Source: Rusavskia elegans
Taxonomy: Eukaryota > Ascomycota > Lecanoromycetes > Teloschistales > Teloschistaceae
DNA: 64,000 nucleotides
Assembly: GCA_011316305.1 (NCBI GenBank)
Contig: SAUG01000106.1
Span: 1-64,000 of the forward strand
Reading direction: 5' to 3'
The notes below the pieces were generated by a model that was given only the letters and a program-made list of their open reading frames with translations, made no database searches and was not told the origin of the DNA. Positions 59,702 through 64,000 of the stretch are shown here, one piece after another; positions within the stretch are counted from its first letter, which is position 1; every line of letters starts with the position of its first letter. The translations under genes and the position numbers were made by a program.

Positions 59702-61542
59702 TCAGGTACGCTTTCCAGCAAGATATCGAACCCAGTTCACACACTGTGTCCAAAATGACGGGCGTCCCAGAGGATCGATCGCCGGTACATCCTCACCATC
59801 CTTCTCAAACCGGAAGAATCGCCCATGCACATCCGAATGTAAGTGAACGGATCGATAGAGATACCTGTGCTCATCTTGGACCTTTTTCCAGCCCTGCGGC
59901 GTCGGAAATCGGCTTCCGACGTATGTGTTGTTCCAGTTCGACCAGCGACCATCAGCATACTTGCTGAAATCCTCCAAGTACTTGGGACTCAAGTCGTCGA
60001 TCTCAAATGAGACGGACTTGCGTGCAAGCATAAACATGCGGGCAATGATAGCCGCGCAGGTTGGATTGTCGAAGAAATGAAGTGTGCTGTAGCAAGCAAC
60101 ATGATCGTAGCTCCCCTCAACGCCTCGGAAGATGAAGTCCTGGATTGGCTCAATGGTTACCGGCTGCCGATAGAACTTCTTCACCGATGCTGCAGCAGTC
60201 ATACCGGGAGAAAGGTCTACGCCCACCATCTCTGAGCGGGAGCCGGCCGTATGAAGGAGCTCGCCAAGGTAACCTGTACCACAGCCCAAGTCCAAGACAC
60301 TGCCAGTCCAATCGAACGACTTTGCGTTTTCGGCGATTTTGAGTTCTAGGGGCTCCGTACGGCTCGTCCTGTCATAGTACGTCGCGATCTGGTCATGCAT
60401 GCTTGCAATAGTTGGATAGTGTGTCGCGGGAATACCGTGTTGGATACGGTGACTTGCAACGAGGATGTTCATAACGGCAAAGTGGGCGCCAGGGAAGGTC
60501 TTCTCGACCACCAGATCATCGCCAAAGGTGTTGCCAATTGGACAGAAAATGCATGGGAAAGGATTGACCTCTAGAACATAGACCCGGTTGGTGGCAGTTT
60601 CGATACGCATGTCCACACGAGCCCAGGCACCCCCAGGTGACATTCCAGCCGACTTAAAAGCCTCGACCGCAGCCTGCTGTACCGCTTTCTTGCGTTTGGT
60701 CTCCGTGGTAAATGCATATTGGATGATGCCTTTGTCGACGCTCTCAAACTTATTTTCAAATGTGAGGAAAGCCTGCTCGGAGGGTGTATCCTTCGGAAAG
60801 ACGTATTCCAGTGGGCTAAGTGCGACTGGCTCGTGGCCCATCTCCAGGACGATCGCTGAGCATTCGATGCCACCAATATAATCTTGCACGAACACCTGGG
60901 CATTGTTCTGCTGGGACAAAAGGGATTTGGTCTGTTCGTCCACTTGCTCCTTCGAGCTGCAAACAGAGGAGTACGTCAGTCCGAGGGAGCCAGTCGTATT
61001 GCTGAACTTGACAATCTTGGGATATCGGCCAGGCGTATTGGAGGGCACAAGCACTCCGTCGCGTTCGGCGCCGGCGTAAAAAGCGGCCTTGTCGTAATGT
61101 TTGGCAAGCATCGCTGAAGAGTGTCCGATGATGGGCACCTTTTTGTGCTCAAGGTACGCAAGTGCGCTGACTCCCGCTACGTCGTCCTGTGGACCACCCC
61201 ACTGTACGACACGGGTATGAGTGAGACGTTCTCACCATAAGCTCGGGTGGAATACCTGCCAGAAAATTCAAATAATAGTCCCAGTCGCCAGTACAGATGC
61301 TGTCAAGATCTTCTTTTTCGTGGCTTTTGCGGACGAAACAATTCTGGAAGTAGTATCCATCGGAGATATATTTGCTTGGGTCTCCGCCGCCCAGTTCGTC
61401 ATGCTGGAAGTGCAACCGATTAGCATCTATCAGTCATTGCAGTACTTGCTCAGTGACGAACCGTTGCTTCGCGGTGCCATGACGAGGAACCCTCGTAGGA
61501 CGATTGCAAGATACACACACGGATGCAGTCTCCTTTACGCAT
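59702..61542 (-). CDS. Bifunctional ATP-grasp ligase / SAM methyltransferase
   Basis: Three exons: 61542-61462, 61403-61260, 61201-59702; 574 aa. Intron 1 (58 nt) is GTTCGT...TCCAG. Intron 2 (61259-61202, 58 nt) fits best as GC-AG; a 34-nt GT-AG alternative (61235-61202) keeps frame but adds residues where the family has none. Residues 1-330 resemble D-Ala-D-Ala-ligase-like ATP-grasp enzymes: an opening ILQSSYEGS, GPQDDVAG, the phosphate-loop YPKIVKFSNTTGSLGL (from residue 135) and metal ligands D272, E286, N288 (LEVNPFP). Residues about 375-500 are a class I methyltransferase: VLDLGCGTGYLG (377-388) and acidic VGVD (D404). The protein likely activates a carboxylate to form an amide or peptide bond and methylates the product or substrate, both in the cytosol; substrates are unknown. 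ATG 61551 is an alternative start. No RIP damage. Confidence 0.8.
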
Positions 61543-62645
61543 TCTTGACATCCTGCCGGACACGGATGGTTGTGTTTCTTTGGGTCTGAATTTCCCTTTG
61601 AGAGTACAGAATCTCAACAAGCACAAGATTGTGTTCTGCAAATCCTATCGTGCACACTTCCGTCTTCAGATACACAAGCTTAGAGCTGGCAAGCCCCTGA
61701 TCTCTCGCTGCCAGGCAGATTCTTCCGATCGAGAGCTATCATGTAGTTGAAGCCGATGGCGGCTAGGGTACGCTGTAGTGGCAGCTTGCATTTTCATCCT
61801 CTGCTGATCTCATGCTACTCCAACGAATTGGATCAGGAAAGGTCTCGAAAGCTGCAGCGTAAATTCGTCGCATATCATGTGGGTCTATTTGGACGCCATT
61901 GGGCCTTTTCCATGTGTCCTGAGTTGTTACCCGACCATGTAGCCTCCTGATCAATAGCAAGTGCATGCTGTGGTAGTGTGGGGATGCTTGGAGGAGATCA
62001 TGTATCAATTGACGACGTCTTATTCATTAGCACGCCATAGATTTCCCCCATTATGGAGTGCATCATACGACTTGACTGGAATGAGAGACTGCAAAGCGGA
62101 TTTGCTATTGCATGCATAAAGCAGTTCCGATACATGGTCGGTTTAACTCGGCTGGAAAACGAGCTGGTTTATGGACTCTGCAGCGAGGTTAAAGCAAGAC
62201 GACTGCAATCGACGAAAGCAGTATCTTCCCCTCTGATCGGTATACTTGTCTGCTGCAGGACAGAAAGCGGGGGAACTGCTCCAGATGGTCGGGTAAGACG
62301 GTCAAAGCTCCAATCACCGGCCTCATTCGGTATTCCTCGAGTGCGTCTCTCGACCCCCCACAGTCTTGATGATGCCAATTACGGAGACTACGAACTGAGA
62401 CCTGCATGCGATGTTCCGCTCGGAGATCGCAGGTGGCTATCCGCAATGATCTTTGTTGGAATCTCGATGGAGCCTGCAATACAGGCTTACAAATCGCATT
62501 GAACGGAACGGCGGCTACGACAACCGTGGATTCGGAATTGTACGTTGATGCAATGCAACCCGCGTCAGCTACTGCAGAGATGCATGCGCATGCAAAGCGA
62601 AGATGTACGGATCGGTCCGAGGACGGGAGCTGGGGCATTAGCAAG
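61543..62645. other. Upstream region of the ATP-grasp gene; no supported gene
   Basis: Normal composition. Overlapping ORFs lie on both strands (62053-62502 plus, 149 codons; 62189-62644 minus, 151 codons; 62406-62657 plus, with CWNLDGACNTG and RSEDGSWG). The last has a vaguely secreted-protein-like Cys pattern but no signal peptide. None can be supported. Confidence 0.4.
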
Positions 62646-63077
62646 GGGTCTTGCTAACCGTGCCCCCCTCCCTGGCTGCGCGTGCCCTATTTGAGTTATA
62701 GGCGCGGGCCAAGGTACTTTATCCTATATACCTGTACTGTTAGATATAAGAAGATCTATTATATACGACCAGTATTAGGTTAGCAGTACCTCTTCAACAT
62801 TATTTACCTCGATCCTGGAGAATATCTTACTACCAAAAATCCTTGGAGATGTAGAAGATTTGAGCGGAGGTCTCTAAGAAGCGGGGTTATTCCGACGGCA
62901 GCGAGTAAGAGACGACGAGGATAGGTACTTGGGCAGCAGCACCTATACGCGCCTATAGAATTAGATGTAGAGCTACGCTCGATCAAGTATCGTCCCTAAT
63001 AGATCTCCGGCGCCGCGGCGTTCCTGACTCAAACGGGGCACGCGCAGCCAGGGAGGGGGGCACGGTTAGCAAGACCC
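62646..63077. mobile_element. MITE-like element with about 60-bp inverted repeats
   Basis: The left end 62646-62705 (GGGTCTTGCTAACCGTGCCC...) and the reverse complement of 63018-63077 are identical for the first 43 bases, then similar for about 17 more. The core of about 310 bp is AT-richer and shows no coding. GCAAG occurs just outside both ends (62641-62645 and, offset by 3 bases, 63081-63085), so the target duplication is uncertain. Superfamily not assigned. Both inverted repeats stay GC-rich, so the element escaped RIP. Confidence 0.7.
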
Positions 63078-63381
63078 GCAGCAAGGTGGTCCACTCTGAT
63101 GTAATACCGCCACAATATTCGGATTCGATCATCGTCCATTTTTAATGCAGATGAGATGACCTGGCCTCGATCAGTCGGAACCCATTGGGATATAACCATC
63201 GAGTCTGGTATTCTCTTTCCTACATCCTTTCCACCCACAACCTGTAAACGACAGTTCAGTACGAAATCGACAAAAGGCTTTACCCCATTAATACAAAAAG
63301 GTACTGGGATCTCTACTCGTTGTCCGCAAGTTCTCCAGCTGATACTGTTATAGATTCACGAATTTGAAACCGATCCTCAGG

Positions 63382-63735
63382 ATGCATTTTTCTACAGAGA
63401 TCCCTTCTGGCGCTGCCCACTTTGCTGGCGATCATTTTGCTGGACAACATTTTGCTGGCGACCACTTCGCTCCAGCCCACTTTGCTGGCGACCACTTCGC
63501 TCCAGCTCACTTTGCTGGAGACCACTTCGCTCCTAACCACTTCGCTCCAGCCCACTTTGCTGGCGACCACTTCGCTCCAGCTCACTTTGCTGGCGACCAC
63601 TTCGCTCCAGCCCACTTTGCTGGCGACCACTTTGCTCCAGCTCACTTTGCTGGCGACCACTTCGCTCCAGCCCATTTTGCTGGCAACCATTTCTCTCATT
63701 TCGCCGCCGGTCACTTCACCCAGCACCACTTCTGA
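63382..63735 (+). CDS. HFAxx pentapeptide-repeat protein
   Basis: ORF of 117 aa from the ATG at 63382 (the frame is open a little upstream without another ATG). After MHFSTEIPSGAA come 18 back-to-back five-residue units, mostly alternating HFAGD and HFAPA (63418-63687), then a short tail HFSHFAAGHFTQHHF. The DNA is a 30-bp tandem repeat (unit CACTTTGCTGGCGACCACTT + CGCTCCAGCC). An aromatic residue every fifth position recalls pentapeptide-repeat beta-helices, but the usual A(D/N)LxX consensus is not met. The dense His could bind metal. No signal peptide. All frames are open across the repeat, so coding is likely but unproven; promoter and transcript are unknown. Confidence 0.5.
   Translation: MHFSTEIPSGAAHFAGDHFAGQHFAGDHFAPAHFAGDHFAPAHFAGDHFAPNHFAPAHFAGDHFAPAHFAGDHFAPAHFAGDHFAPAHFAGDHFAPAHFAGNHFSHFAAGHFTQHHF
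63418..63687. repeat. Minisatellite, about nine 30-bp units
   Basis: Tandem 30-bp units (two 15-mers each, CACTTTGCTGGCGAC and CACTTCGCTCCAGCC) with few substitutions, mostly silent C/T at third positions. Confidence 0.9.
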
Positions 63736-64000
63736 ATGCGAGGTACCGAGCTCGCCATGAGAGCTGAATGGGCAGACACTGATGCGGAATGAAACGGGTC
63801 ATGCTGTAATTAGTGTTCGGCTGTGGAAGTCTGTCTCTACTCTATGCAACTCAACGGCATTGAATTTCGAGAATTGGTTATGGGTCCTTGGTGTGCAGGG
63901 AAATTCAGTGCCTAGGTTAGAGTTGTCGCTACAGTCAGTCTTTCTAGCTCAACAAAAAGTATTTCGCTACGGAATAGTATAATATCCAATCAGCCTGTAC
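63736..64000. other. Window end, nothing supported
   Basis: A 66-codon ORF at 63782-63982 has no recognisable feature. Confidence 0.4.

Noticed and set aside
59641..59758. Small plus-strand ORF with a possible first exon at 59501
   Set aside because: It overlaps the end of the ATP-grasp/methyltransferase gene in antisense and shows no recognisable product.
62053..62657. Overlapping 149-, 151- and 83-codon ORFs
   Set aside because: No signal peptide, domain or intron structure; opposing strands are equally open.
63313..63729. Antisense ORF of SEVVASKVGW repeats
   Set aside because: It is produced by the 30-bp minisatellite, which is open in several frames. The plus frame has the better start and clean ends, although neither is proven.

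Overview
The window is the left end of a chromosome of a filamentous ascomycete (Pezizomycotina). It opens with eleven exact copies of TAACCC, has short (about 50-140 nt) GT-AG or GC-AG introns, and alternates between gene islands of normal composition and very AT-rich blocks whose transposon coding frames are broken almost only by TAA/TAG. That pattern (CpA to TpA, so Gln and Trp codons become stops) is the mark of repeat-induced point mutation (RIP). The class within Pezizomycotina cannot be settled from the sequence alone.

Layout. 1-66 telomere. 67-5990 subtelomeric block, stripped of CA/TG but not strongly AT-rich, holding a RIP-destroyed copy of a large gene read toward the telomere. 6013-7543 truncated LTR element. 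7544-12356 gene island 1: two secreted-protein genes on the minus strand and one broken gene. 12357-23690 AT-rich block with a SINE and a nest four levels deep: hAT-like MITE > X-family element > Ty3 element A > Ty3 element B, plus a solo LTR in X. 23690-28990 island 2: a cutinase/acetylxylan-esterase-like gene, a broken gene, and an ORF joining a signal-peptide protein to the 3' end of an un-RIPed Ty3 element. 28990-34700 AT-rich, with a SINE and gag-only LTR element D. 34987-37380 an intact 10-exon MFS transporter. 38000-59340 the longest AT-rich block: Ty3 element C (8.3 kb) with an apparent antisense ORF, then a 7.2-kb hAT element containing an X element, a SINE and a hAT MITE, then more X copies. 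59702-64000 island 4: a bifunctional ATP-grasp/methyltransferase gene, a MITE with long inverted repeats and a short gene of HFAxx pentapeptides.

How it fits together. The intact genes encode secreted or metabolite-related proteins (two small secreted proteins, a secreted esterase, a drug/toxin-type efflux pump, an amide-ligase/methyltransferase enzyme), typical of fungal subtelomeres. They do not form one obvious cluster, because AT-rich transposon graveyards separate them. Gene models with introns were built by hand from splice signals, reading-frame continuity and family resemblance. Transposon ends rest on target-site duplications (TSDs) read directly from the sequence.
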